Position numbers and translations under genes: made by a program. DNA of 64,000 bases from contig NZ_BMLY01000004.1 of NCBI RefSeq assembly GCF_014645555.1, positions 177,786 to 241,785 on the forward strand, given 5' to 3'. Below, one piece after another: positions 8,017-16,611 of the stretch. Position 1 is the first letter of the stretch; every line of letters begins with the position of its first letter. The DNA is from Silvimonas amylolytica. GTDB taxonomy: Bacteria; Pseudomonadota; Gammaproteobacteria; Burkholderiales; Chitinibacteraceae. The notes under the pieces were generated by a model. The model ran no database searches, had not been told where the DNA came from, and worked only from the letters and a program-made list of their open reading frames with translations.

Positions 8017-8034
8017 TCCTTTGTAGACGAAGGA
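8017..8034. promoter_or_regulatory. putative HipB operator
   Basis: TCCTT-N8-AAGGA, a dyad with the same half-site spacing as the Escherichia coli HipB operator (TATCC-N8-GGATA). It lies 29 bp upstream of the preferred hipB start. Further AAGGA and TTCCTT half-sites lie within the next 130 bp, suggesting several operators. Assigned by similarity of layout only. Confidence 0.5.
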
Positions 8035-8075
8035 TTATAATCACAAGGAGAAACTTTGCTGACAATTTCCTTCAT

Positions 8076-8572
8076 TTATGGGGGATTATTATCTGATACA
8101 GGAGTGAAAAGGCGCTTTTCCTGAATCAGTGAAGGATTACTCAACAGGAAAAATGAAAATGGAAATTTTCCTTCGTTGAGAGAGGATTTTGCGTCTCAGA
8201 CAAAGATTGCAGGAGCTTCTGCAGACTCCGTCGAAGTTGGTGTTTTTCTTATGAGTGCTTTCGTAACATGACACGACCGCCGTCGTAGTCATTCTTACTA
8301 GAGATAGTAGATCGCATCGCAGGGCAAACATCCGTAGTTTGCTGTTCATCTGCTTAGAGTTGATTCGGATGCTTATCGGCCGAAGCGGACGTTCTTACTT
8401 CATGGCTTCGCCGTCCGTTTTCGATCCAAAGCGGACGCGCTGCCCAGCAACAGCGCCTGACTTGAAGTCCGTAAAATTGTCAGCATCGCTCTCCTGATCT
8501 CCCAAAAATGACCGTACCATGAGTGGAGTATGGTGTTTTATAGCCGGCCGCCATTCCTTCAAGAAGTGAGCG
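8076..8572. other. intergenic stretch, no gene recognised
   Basis: About 500 bp between the hipB promoter region and the 3' end of the redox cluster. It has repeated half-sites near the hipB end, and a GGCCGAAGCGGACGTT stretch near 8379 that resembles decayed sequence also seen around 12.64 kb. No ORF has family features. Confidence 0.45.
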
Positions 8573-9591
8573 CTACAACGTCACGACTATTTTGCCGATC
8601 TGTTGATTGGACTCGAGATACCGATGCGCATCGACAATATCCTCAAATGAAAAACTGCGGTCTATCGCTGGCTTGAGCGCCCCCCGGCAAGTCCGTCGAG
8701 GATAAAACGGGTTGCGCGGGCAAGGCACTCGGGGTCATTGACCACTTCACTGAAGACATATCCGCGCACAGTCAGGCTTTTGCGCAATGCTGTTTTGAGC
8801 GGATACAGCGTCGGCTCCGGGCTGAGCGCACCATGAACAATCAGCATGCCAAACGGGCTCATGGCCTCGGCAATGTCGGCGAGTTGCGGGCCACCTACCG
8901 CATCAAAAGCAACCTGTAATCCCTTGTCACCGGTCATTTCTCTTATGCGCGCCAGTAGGGGTTCTTCTTGTGTGGCAATAACATGCTCGGCACCGCCGGC
9001 AATCACTGCAGCCTTCTTGGTGCTTGTCAGTGTCGTGCCGATGGGCGTAGCTCCGAGCATTCTGGCGATCTGTATCGCTCCGAGCCCAACACTGCTTGAC
9101 GCTGCTGTAATCAGTACCGTATCACCCGGACTCAAAGCTGCCGTTTCAACCAGTGCGCCATAGGGCGTCAGGTATTGCATCCAGGCTGAAGCAGCTTCTG
9201 CAAATGACAAACCGGCCGGCTTGAGGGCCAGATATTGCTGCGGCACCACCAGCTCGTCTGCATAGTAGCCATAGCGGGAAGCGCCAAGCTGGGGAACAAC
9301 ACACACAGGATCCCCAATCCGCAAGTCGTTAACCTCTGGGCCAACTCCAATCACGACCCCAGCAGCCTCGTAGCCTACGGTCGAGGGTAGAACTGCCTGC
9401 TCAATGTACTGGCCACGCCGGAACATGGCGTCGGCGCGATTCAGCGCAAGCGCTTTCACGGCAATCCGCACATCGGTTGATGCGAGGGTCTGTCGCGGCA
9501 GGGTTTCAATTTGCAGGACTTCGGGACCGCCCAGTTGATGAAAACGCACAACCCGCACGGTTTGCCTTTGGTTATCAATACTTATGCTCAT
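8573..9591 (-). pseudogene. quinone-oxidoreductase-like MDR dehydrogenase, frameshifted near 3' end
   Basis: A zinc-independent medium-chain dehydrogenase. Start ATG 9591 has AGGAGG seven bases upstream. Residues 15-150 form the GroES-like domain; AASSSVGLGAIQIARMLGA is the NAD(P)H-binding Rossmann turn. The frame then runs into a run of six C (8680-8685; G on the coding strand) and stops at 8662. Adding one base to that run restores a family-typical end: ALKPAIDRSFSFEDIVDAHR, then IGKIVV, with stop at 8573. So the last ~40 residues are out of frame. This is a true inactivating slip, a phase-variable tract or a sequencing error. It is the third gene of the SDR-MDR-MDR operon. Confidence 0.85.
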
Positions 9592-9646
9592 CGCGATACC
9601 TCCTGCCGATGGCGCCACGCGACGCGGACGCCATCGCAAACAGCAA

Positions 9647-10651
9647 TCAGGACTCAATAACGTCGATCACAACCTTGATATTGGCACCTTGTTCGACGGC
9701 ATCATGTGCGGCCATGGCTTTATCAAGTGTGAACCTGCGTGAATCGAGCACTGCGCGAACCTGACCGGCTTCCACCAGCGCGGTGACGCGACGGAGAATC
9801 TCGCCGTGATGCGCACGGCGCTCGCCACTGAGCATCGGGTGCAACACGAAGACACCACTGACGTCTGTCGAGCGCAGGGACGATGAGGCCAGGTTATGCG
9901 GTCCGAAGGCAGCGCAGCTCACTACCCGGCCATAGTGGCGGGTAGCGCCCAGCGATGCTTCCAGCGTAGGACCACCCACAGTGTCGTAAATGATGTCAAA
10001 ACCCTGACCCTGGGTATATTCCTGCAAGTACTGCTCTAGAGGGGTCTTGGTGTAGTCAATGGCCGTCGCGCCCAGTTCTTTGACCAGCGGCAGCTTGTCG
10101 GTGCTAGTCGTCGCAAACACCTTTGCGCCGAGTGCTTTTGCTATCTGGACAGCCATATGGCCGACGCCACCTGCGCCGCCTTGTACCAGAACGGTCTGAC
10201 CTGGCTGGATATTGGCACGATCCACCAGGCCTTCCCATGCAGTAAGGGCGACCAGCGGAATGGCTGCTGCTTCACGCATGGAAATGTTCTTCGGCTTCAG
10301 GGCGATCAATGCAGCATCGACATTGGCATATTCAGCCAGAGAGCCCTGCAGGCCTCGCACGCCCCCGGTCAGGCCGTAGACCTGGTCGCCGACGGCGAAT
10401 TCGACAACGCCAGCGCCGATTGCAACGATTTCACCGGCCAGGTCAGTACCCAACACAGCTGGCAAAACCGGCATGGCATAGGGTGCCTGACCGGTCCTGA
10501 TCTTGTAGTCGATCGGATTCACGCCGCTTGCATGGATTTTGACCTGCACTTCGCCTTGGCCAGGCGCGGCAAGATCAATCTGTGTGTCACGGAAAGGTGC
10601 ACCTTCGTAATTGTCGAGAATAAGTGCACGCATGGATGTTTTGGTAGTCAT
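9647..10651 (-). CDS. NADPH:quinone oxidoreductase-like zinc-type dehydrogenase
   Basis: A 334-residue MDR-superfamily enzyme (start ATG 10651; longer in-frame start at 10705 would overlap the SDR stop). The GroES-like domain is followed by VQGGAGGVGHMAVQIAKALGA, the NAD(P)-binding motif AxGGVG, and a C-terminal helix with HDAVEQGANIKVVI. No structural-zinc cysteine cluster is visible, as usual for quinone-oxidoreductase-like members. It should reduce quinones or enones in the cytoplasm. The gene lies 54 bp after the SDR and 55 bp before the second MDR gene on the same strand, so the three probably form an operon controlled by the divergent LysR. Confidence 0.88.
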   Translation of the reverse strand: MTTKTSMRALILDNYEGAPFRDTQIDLAAPGQGEVQVKIHASGVNPIDYKIRTGQAPYAMPVLPAVLGTDLAGEIVAIGAGVVEFAVGDQVYGLTGGVRGLQGSLAEYANVDAALIALKPKNISMREAAAIPLVALTAWEGLVDRANIQPGQTVLVQGGAGGVGHMAVQIAKALGAKVFATTSTDKLPLVKELGATAIDYTKTPLEQYLQEYTQGQGFDIIYDTVGGPTLEASLGATRHYGRVVSCAAFGPHNLASSSLRSTDVSGVFVLHPMLSGERRAHHGEILRRVTALVEAGQVRAVLDSRRFTLDKAMAAHDAVEQGANIKVVIDVIES

Positions 10652-10705
10652 GGTTATGTCCAGAAAAGCGGCCTCCGGCGCCAAACCAGAGGCTGAAAAA
10701 TACAA

Positions 10706-11443
10706 TCAGAATTCCTGCACTGTGGGACGCAGAACGATCTCGTTGATATCTACATCGGCGGGCTGTTCGATGGCATACGCAATGGCGCGAGCAACCGAGT
10801 CAGCTGGAATGGCAATCTTGTAGAAGTCTTTGACGAAGGCCGAACTTTGCTCGTGCGAGCTACCCAGTTTGAGCTCGGTGTCGATTGCACCCGGTTCAAT
10901 GGTGGTGGTCCGGATTGCGCCACCCACTTCATGCCGCAGACCTTCCGAAATGGCGCGCACTGCAAACTTGGTGCCGCTGTATACAGTGCCACCGGGGCTA
11001 AACACCTTGATGCCGGCAACGGAGGAGATGTTGATGAAATGCCCGCTGCCTTGCTGCTGGAAGACCGGCAAAGCCGCAGCGATGCCGTAGAGGACACCCT
11101 TGATGTTGATGTCGATCATGCTTTCCCATTCGTCCACTTTCAGTTCTGACAGTGGCGCGATTGCCATCAGACCTGCGTTATTGACCAGAACATCGATGCG
11201 GCCAAAAACGCTCAGGGACTTGCTGATCAGGGCTTTGACATCGTCGACGGCGGTGACGTCGGTTTTCACGACTTCAACCTTGCCACCCTTGGCGCGGATG
11301 TCCTCGGCGATGGCTTGCAGTTTCTCTACACGCCGAGCGGCAAGTACAACCGAGGCACCAAGGCCGCTCAGGTGACGTGCCGTTGCTTCACCCAGACCAC
11401 TGCTTGCGCCAGTAATAACAATAACTTTGCCCGCGATACTCAT
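10706..11443 (-). CDS. SDR-family NAD(P)-dependent oxidoreductase
   Basis: A 245-residue classical short-chain dehydrogenase. Visible are TGASSGLG (11-18, cofactor binding), NNAGLMA (about 86), the catalytic serine in ISSVAG (about 141) and YSGTKFA (Y about 153, K about 157). The IEPGAIDTEL motif after the active site is typical of the YdfG-like group. ATG 11443 has AGGAGCAAAATC upstream, a good ribosome site. It is the first gene of the minus-strand redox operon and is divergent from a LysR gene 152 bp away, a standard arrangement for a LysR regulator and its target. Confidence 0.9.
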   Translation of the reverse strand: MSIAGKVIVITGASSGLGEATARHLSGLGASVVLAARRVEKLQAIAEDIRAKGGKVEVVKTDVTAVDDVKALISKSLSVFGRIDVLVNNAGLMAIAPLSELKVDEWESMIDINIKGVLYGIAAALPVFQQQGSGHFINISSVAGIKVFSPGGTVYSGTKFAVRAISEGLRHEVGGAIRTTTIEPGAIDTELKLGSSHEQSSAFVKDFYKIAIPADSVARAIAYAIEQPADVDINEIVLRPTVQEF

Positions 11444-11595
11444 GATTTTGCTCCTTGCTGTACACGGTTAAATGAAAAACGAATGCTTTGGATGCGTGAC
11501 AGTATGAGTGAGCCGATAAGCACAGAAAATGGAAGTGTTTGGATTTCAAAAACAACTAAAATGGAATAATTAGGATCAACCTGCAGGAACGCACC

Positions 11596-12525
11596 GTGCT
11601 TAACCGTCTGGAAATGCTGCGTATTTTCATTGCCACCGCTGAAGCGAGTAGCTTCAAGGAAGCTGCAGCACGCCTCGGCATCTCACCACAGGCTGTGACG
11701 CGTGCGATCAAAGAGCTTGAACAGCTGCAGGGCGAACTCCTGTTTCATCGCAATACACGCAATATGCGCATCACCAGCTTTGGAGAAACCCTGGCAGGAC
11801 AAGCCCGGGTGAGTGTGGGAGCCCTTGACGAGCTATTCTTGCGTGACAAGGCTGAGGCAGATTTCGAATCAAGCGGTCTCGTGCGGGTTGCCGCACCGGT
11901 GGGTCTGGGGCGATTGCGGTTGCTGGATGTCCTGACCGCGCTCGCTGTCGAGCATCCACGCATCACCTTCGATTTGCATCTGAGCGATCAGCACTCTGAT
12001 GTGGTGGACGAAAAAATCGACATCGGGGTCCGCTTTGGCTTCATGCGGGACAACCGCTTTGTTGCCCGCAGGGTGACGAGTCAGCGCTTCCATGTGGTGG
12101 GCACCCCCGATCTGATCCGTCAGGTCGGGGCGCCGCAGGATATCGGGCAGCTTGATACGCTACCCACCACCGCTTTTCTTGATGCCAGTACCGGCCGCGC
12201 CTGGCCCTGGTTATTCAAGGGCGGAATACAATGCAATCCCGCCCGACCACGATTCACCGTCAATGATGGCGAAGCGGAGTGTCGCGCCGTCCTCGCCGGG
12301 CTCGCATTTGCCCAAATGCCTTCTTTTCTGGCTGAGCCCTATATGGCATCGGGTGAGCTGGTTCCCGTATTGGCCGAACTGGAACCGGAACCATGGGATA
12401 TCTACGTATATCGCCCCCAGAAAGGCCCTGTGCCCGCACGTATAAGGCTGGTACATGACCGCCTTGTTGCGGCACTGGCGGGAACATCCGGAGTCAGCGG
12501 GACTGAAGCGGCGGCAAGCCCATGA
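11596..12525 (+). CDS. LysR-family transcriptional regulator
   Basis: A 309-residue LysR regulator. N-terminal winged HTH (residues 3-62) with EASSFKEAAARLGISPQAV and TRAIKELEQLQGELLFHRNT; the remainder is the periplasmic-binding-protein-like effector domain beginning with LVRVAAPVGLGR. The start is GTG at 11596 after AGGAAC; an ATG lies five codons further on. Divergent from the SDR-MDR-MDR operon, which it probably controls. The effector cannot be inferred. Confidence 0.9.
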   Translation: MLNRLEMLRIFIATAEASSFKEAAARLGISPQAVTRAIKELEQLQGELLFHRNTRNMRITSFGETLAGQARVSVGALDELFLRDKAEADFESSGLVRVAAPVGLGRLRLLDVLTALAVEHPRITFDLHLSDQHSDVVDEKIDIGVRFGFMRDNRFVARRVTSQRFHVVGTPDLIRQVGAPQDIGQLDTLPTTAFLDASTGRAWPWLFKGGIQCNPARPRFTVNDGEAECRAVLAGLAFAQMPSFLAEPYMASGELVPVLAELEPEPWDIYVYRPQKGPVPARIRLVHDRLVAALAGTSGVSGTEAAASP

Positions 12526-12902
12526 AGGGCGTGCCACCTGCGATGTTCTCCCAAGTTTGACTAGGGCAGCGATTCAGTGTCCATGGATGCGTAGGTTTTC
12601 GATTCAGGTGATGGACGCTTTCCAGTGCAAAGCGGACTTGCGCTGCCGCATGCGCCAACTTCCGCTTCGGCCGAACACCTGCCAGCGGTTGTTTAGTACT
12701 GGCGCCAAGTCGGCCTTCCATCGCATCTCACCGTTCTGCTGCGGCCGCATGCAGGCCAACAGGTGGACCGGTGTCCGACTGCAAACAGGAGGGCAACCCG
12801 CCGGACCTGACTACGGATATCTCGACCATCAACGTGAAACAATCGGCCTCGCACCACAGCTCCAGGGATATCCGAAACATGTGATGCGAGAGGCGAGTGC
12901 TG
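12526..12902. other. intergenic stretch, no gene recognised
   Basis: About 380 bp between the convergent LysR and MDR genes. Open frames here are antisense or random. The phrases AAAGCGGACTTGCG and TTCCGCTTCGGCCGA resemble short decayed sequence at 8.38-8.43 kb. No clear terminator hairpin with T tract was seen. Confidence 0.4.
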
Positions 12903-13922
12903 TCACGACATACGGTCAGGGATCAGAATCAACTTGCCCCGAGCCTTGCCACTAAGGCTGATTTCGAGTGCGGCACGCCATTCCTTGAGCGGGAAAGTGC
13001 GTGCAACCGGAATCATGAATCTTCCATCTGCGGCTAGGCGGGCAAACTCACCCAGCACAGTATGGCGCAATTCGCGGGCGAGCCTTTCCGCAGCTGCCGC
13101 ATCAACCACCGGCTTGCCGGTGTCATCAATAGATATACCCTCGTCAGCATCAAAACTGGTACGCGTACCGAGCCTGGCTGCTCCTGCGAAATCAACGATG
13201 GTGAGTACTCGCCGGGGATCATTTCCGACAGCCTGAATCAGGTCAGGCAGTGAGCTGAAAACCGAACTTGATACGTTGACCGGGGCAGTATCGAGTGCAA
13301 GATCTACGGAGCTGCCAGCGAGCGTTTTGATACGCTCAGCCATGCCCTCGCCATAATTGGTTACCTGCGCACCAAATGCGCGCAGCTGATCCGCATAGGT
13401 TGCCCCGGCCGTTGCAAACACCTGCGCGCCGCGAAGGAGTGCAATCTGAACTGCGGCAAAGCCAACGGTCGTCCCTGCGCCATGAACCAGGAGCTTTGTA
13501 CCGGCCACCACCTGTAGTTGATCGAGACTACGGTAGGCCGTTTCCACCGCCATCGGTAATGACGCTGCCGCAACATAGCCAAGGCTGGCCGGGATAGCAG
13601 ACCAATAACTGAGCACTGAAAATTCCGATGCACCGGCAACTGGCATCCCCACATAGTCAGGCACGCCGAGCACCCGGTCACCCGGGACGACATCCGTTAC
13701 GCCATCACCGACAGCATCGACCGTTCCAGCTACCTCAAGCCCGATACCTCGCGGCAGGCTGCCGGGAAATAGACCTCGGCATAATGCCCAGTCTGCCGGC
13801 GTCAGCCCACAGGCGTGTACAGTCACCCTGATCTGTCCTGGACCGGGTACGGGAATGGCTGTTTCCTCAAGGTTAAGGACGTCAGCGGGTTCTCCAAAGT
13901 ACTGAAAGCGAAGGGTCTTCAT
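12903..13922 (-). CDS. MDR-family NADP-dependent oxidoreductase
   Basis: A 339-residue medium-chain dehydrogenase (start ATG 13922, with AGGAA upstream; an in-frame ATG at 14003 would place the N terminus within the operator region). GroES-like domain in the first ~110 residues, then VHGAGTTVGFAAVQIALLRGA as the Rossmann turn, ending SGKARGKLILIP. It belongs to the quinone-reductase/enoyl-reductase-like branch. It is divergent from the TetR gene; the shared promoter holds two perfect palindromes, so TetR probably represses it. Confidence 0.88.
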   Translation of the reverse strand: MKTLRFQYFGEPADVLNLEETAIPVPGPGQIRVTVHACGLTPADWALCRGLFPGSLPRGIGLEVAGTVDAVGDGVTDVVPGDRVLGVPDYVGMPVAGASEFSVLSYWSAIPASLGYVAAASLPMAVETAYRSLDQLQVVAGTKLLVHGAGTTVGFAAVQIALLRGAQVFATAGATYADQLRAFGAQVTNYGEGMAERIKTLAGSSVDLALDTAPVNVSSSVFSSLPDLIQAVGNDPRRVLTIVDFAGAARLGTRTSFDADEGISIDDTGKPVVDAAAAERLARELRHTVLGEFARLAADGRFMIPVARTFPLKEWRAALEISLSGKARGKLILIPDRMS

Positions 13923-14015
13923 GGTGATGGATTCCTGGTGATCATATTGGATTTGGCAGGCGACGGATGACCGGGCCGCTTGGCCAGACTTGTGCAATTC
14001 CATGCATGAGATAGA

Positions 14016-14060
14016 ATTGTCAGTGACTGACTTTACCTCGTAATGTCAGTCACTGACAAT
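14016..14060. promoter_or_regulatory. double TetR operator overlapping divergent promoters
   Basis: ATTGTCAGTGACTGAC (14016-14031) and its exact inverse GTCAGTCACTGACAAT (14045-14060) are separated by 13 bp. Each arm also contains its own perfect dyad, GTCAGT-G-ACTGAC and GTCAGT-C-ACTGAC. A promoter for the TetR gene fits inside: TTGTCA (14018-14023), 17-bp spacer, TAATGT (14041-14046). The opposite strand reads TTGTCA with a TAAAGT box for the dehydrogenase gene. One bound TetR dimer per dyad would block both promoters. Confidence 0.8.
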
Positions 14061-14070
14061 AGGGTTTGGT

Positions 14071-14631
14071 ATGCCTCGGAATCGTGAAGTAGTACGGCGT
14101 CTTCTTCAGCAAGCGGCGCTGGCGTTATATGACAAGCAAGGATATGAACAGACCACCACGGCCGAGATTGCCGCTCAGGCGGGGGTGACGGAGCGGACGT
14201 TTTTCCGTCATTTCGCTGACAAGCGCGAAGTATTGTTTGGGGGGGAGGAGCTGCTCATTGGCATGTTGGTCAATGCAATCCAGAATGCCCCGGCACACTT
14301 GGGGCTTCTGGACACTCTGCTGGTAGCGTTCAAGGCGGCAGAGCCTGTGTTTATCGAAAATCAGCCCTTGTATGAGCCGCTGCGCAGGATTGTTTCCAGT
14401 AGCCCGGCATTACAGGAACGTCATCTGGCCAAGGTGCAAGCGATGACTGTCGCTTTGACCATGGCGCTAAGGGAACGAGGCGCAACAGAACACATGGCGA
14501 GCCTTGCCGCACAGATGGGGATGTCTGCGATCAGTCACGCAATTCTTGCCTGGCATAAAGAGAGGGCGGGTACGCCGAACGAACATCTTGAAAAAGTGTT
14601 CCAGGACATGCGTGCGCTATCCACAAATTAG
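14071..14631 (+). CDS. TetR-family repressor
   Basis: A 186-residue TetR regulator. The N-terminal HTH is plain: residues 8-55 with YEQTTTAEIAAQAGV and TERTFFRHFADKREVLF; the C-terminal helical ligand domain is unspecific. It starts 11 bp after the double palindrome. The divergent dehydrogenase gene is the likely target and TetR itself is likely autoregulated. Downstream, a TTGCGGCC/GGCCGCAA hairpin (14664-14690) without a T tract separates it from the IS30 element. Confidence 0.92.
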   Translation: MPRNREVVRRLLQQAALALYDKQGYEQTTTAEIAAQAGVTERTFFRHFADKREVLFGGEELLIGMLVNAIQNAPAHLGLLDTLLVAFKAAEPVFIENQPLYEPLRRIVSSSPALQERHLAKVQAMTVALTMALRERGATEHMASLAAQMGMSAISHAILAWHKERAGTPNEHLEKVFQDMRALSTN

Positions 14632-14702
14632 TGCATTGATGGCTTCTTCAGCCGCTGTGTTGCGGCCGGAGTATGTGAGGCCGCAATGTCCGCTTTTGCT
14701 TA

Positions 14703-15928
14703 TGGATTCAACCGGTCGATGCAACAGCCTGTTGGAATCGTTGTGCCGGTGTCTCGTAATCCAGTGTTTTCCTGGGCCGTTCATTCAGCCGCCCGGCTAC
14801 TGCATCCAGTTCCGCCTGGGTGTAGGCCGATAGGTCTGTTCCCTTGGGGAAGTACTGTCTCAACAACCCATTCGTATTTTCATTGGTCCCGCGTTGCCAG
14901 GGGTGCTGCGGGTCGCAGAAATAAACCTGGATGTCGGTGGCCAGCATAAAGCGTTTGTGGTCGGCCAGTTCCTTGCCACGATCCCAGGTGAGTGATTGAT
15001 ACAGCACAGTTGGCAGCTTGCGGGCCTGTTTGATGAGCGCGTTCACGACACTCCCGGTGTCTTTGCTCCTCAATTTCACCAGCATCACGTAACGCGTCTG
15101 CCGCTCTACCAGCGTGGCAATCTGGCTGTTCTTGCTGCCACAGAGCAGGTCGCCTTCCCAGTGGCCCGGCAGTGCTCGATCCTGAACCGTGGCGGGACGT
15201 TCACGGATGGAGATGGCATCGGTGATCCTGCCGTGATCTTCTGCCTTTTGCGTGTAATGACGTGAACGCCGCATGGCGCGGGTGCGCCGCAAATGAGCCA
15301 GCAACTCTTTCTTCAGTGCGCCGCGAGCCTGTATGAAGAGGCTGCGATAAATGGTTTCGTGGGACACCTGATTGCGCTCGTCGTGGGGATGCTCACGCTT
15401 GAGCCAGCCAGCGATCTGCTCTGGCGACCACTGCCTTTGCAGCCGGTCTGCCACAACCTCCGCCAACGCTGGATTCTCGACCAGTTTACATCGCTTGGGC
15501 CGATGCGCCCGATCCCATGCCGCTTTATCAGCATCAGCGGCCCGATAGGAAGCACATCCGCCATTCCGCCGAATTTCACGACTGATCGTCGAGGCTGCGC
15601 GACCCAGATGGCACGCAATGCATCGAATGGGGTTTCCCACCGCCAAAGCGCGTGAAGTCTCTTCTCTTTCGGTGAGGGTGAGTGCCAGGCGGGCGCGTTT
15701 TTCTGGGGGCGGGACGTATCCCGCCAGTCTGAGCCAGGATGCCCAGAATGGACGAATGATTGCGGTCAAACAGTTGAGCGATGTGTTGAAGCGATTCGCC
15801 TTGCTGCCAGCGATCCCACATCAGTGCTTTCTGGCTTTCCGAGTAGTAAATCCTGGGGCTTTGTTTCATGTGCCACACTCCTCCTGCTTGCGCAGGTTCT
15901 AGTGTGTTGCATCGACCGGTTGAATCCA
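14703..15928. mobile_element. IS30-family insertion sequence
   Basis: A ~1.2-kb element bounded by a 24-bp terminal inverted repeat: TGGATTCAACCGGTCGATGC plus AACA at the left end (14703), and the exact complement at the right end (15928). It encodes one IS30-type transposase on the minus strand, broken by a frameshift. No clear target duplication is seen directly outside the ends (left TTA, right CAC). It sits between the TetR gene and the defence region and may have taken part in assembling the island. Confidence 0.85.
14708..15869 (-). pseudogene. IS30-family transposase, frameshifted
   Basis: The N-terminal part (ATG 15869, with AGGAGGAGTGT upstream) reads an HTH with MKQSPRIYYSESQKALMW and HIAQLFDRNHSSILGIL. 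Near the five-T run at 15698-15702 (five A on the coding strand) the family sequence moves to another frame and continues with a second HTH (ISREIRRNGG) and the DDE core: GHWEGDLLCG, LTWDRGKELADH and NENTNGLLRQYFPKG. Removing one base from the run gives an uninterrupted transposase of normal length. The copy is probably inactive unless the slip is bypassed during translation or is a sequencing error. Confidence 0.85.
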
Positions 15929-16611
15929 CACTTGGCGGACATACTCCGCCAGTCACCCTCCCATCCGCTTTGGCCGATCAGCTGCCCGCTGTAGGTCAAT
16001 ACTGGCGGCTAACTGCCTATACCGAGGGTTAACTCGACCAATTCGCCTAACCCCGGTCAACGAGCCACTGCTCGCACGTACTCGACGTCATTCTTGTCCG
16101 TGGTTTGTGCCAAAGCCAGCTAATAACGAGCGTGTGCGTGTACACATTATTTGGATAATGTGTACATGGTCTAGCAAAAATAAAGCTAGGGTGGCTGACA
16201 AAGTCCTGCATTCGGCCAAGTGCAGACTTGGATGTGTTGGGGATTCAGTTGAAAGTTTATTTATAAAATTGGCGACAAAACTTTTTGCAGTCTCTGCTGA
16301 TGCCTAATGTGCTCGTTCTACTTTATCCGGAGATTGATACCAAAGGGGCACGGTCCGGCGCGTTTGCCTTGGGTTAGTTTCTGTCGTTAACCAGAGACGC
16401 TGGGCTTCACTGACGCAGTAGTGGCGCGTTTAAGTCCCTTGTCGGCACCGATTGCTTGGGCCGTGTTGCTGCAGACTCGCTTGGTGGACAGGTGTAAAAG
16501 TGACTTTCTTTATCGTTCGCGACTGCTGTTGGTCGAAAAGATGCTTGAAATCTGCATTGCTTCCAACCACGCTGAGATATCTATCTGCTCGAATTCTGAG
16601 AGGAGCAGCCC
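15929..16611. other. intergenic stretch, no gene recognised
   Basis: About 680 bp from the IS30 end to the first TIR gene. It contains copy 2 of the dispersed palindrome. Other frames are short and without family features. This is the probable left edge of the defence island, but no attachment site matching the right end was recognised. Confidence 0.45.
16139..16166. repeat. 28-bp dispersed palindrome, copy 2
   Basis: TGTACACATTAT, loop TTGG, ATAATGTGTACA: a perfect 12-bp inverted repeat followed by TGG. It differs from copy 1 (5018-5045) by one base pair of the stem and from copy 3 (28136-28161) mainly in the loop. Like the others it lies in a gene-free stretch. Confidence 0.8.
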
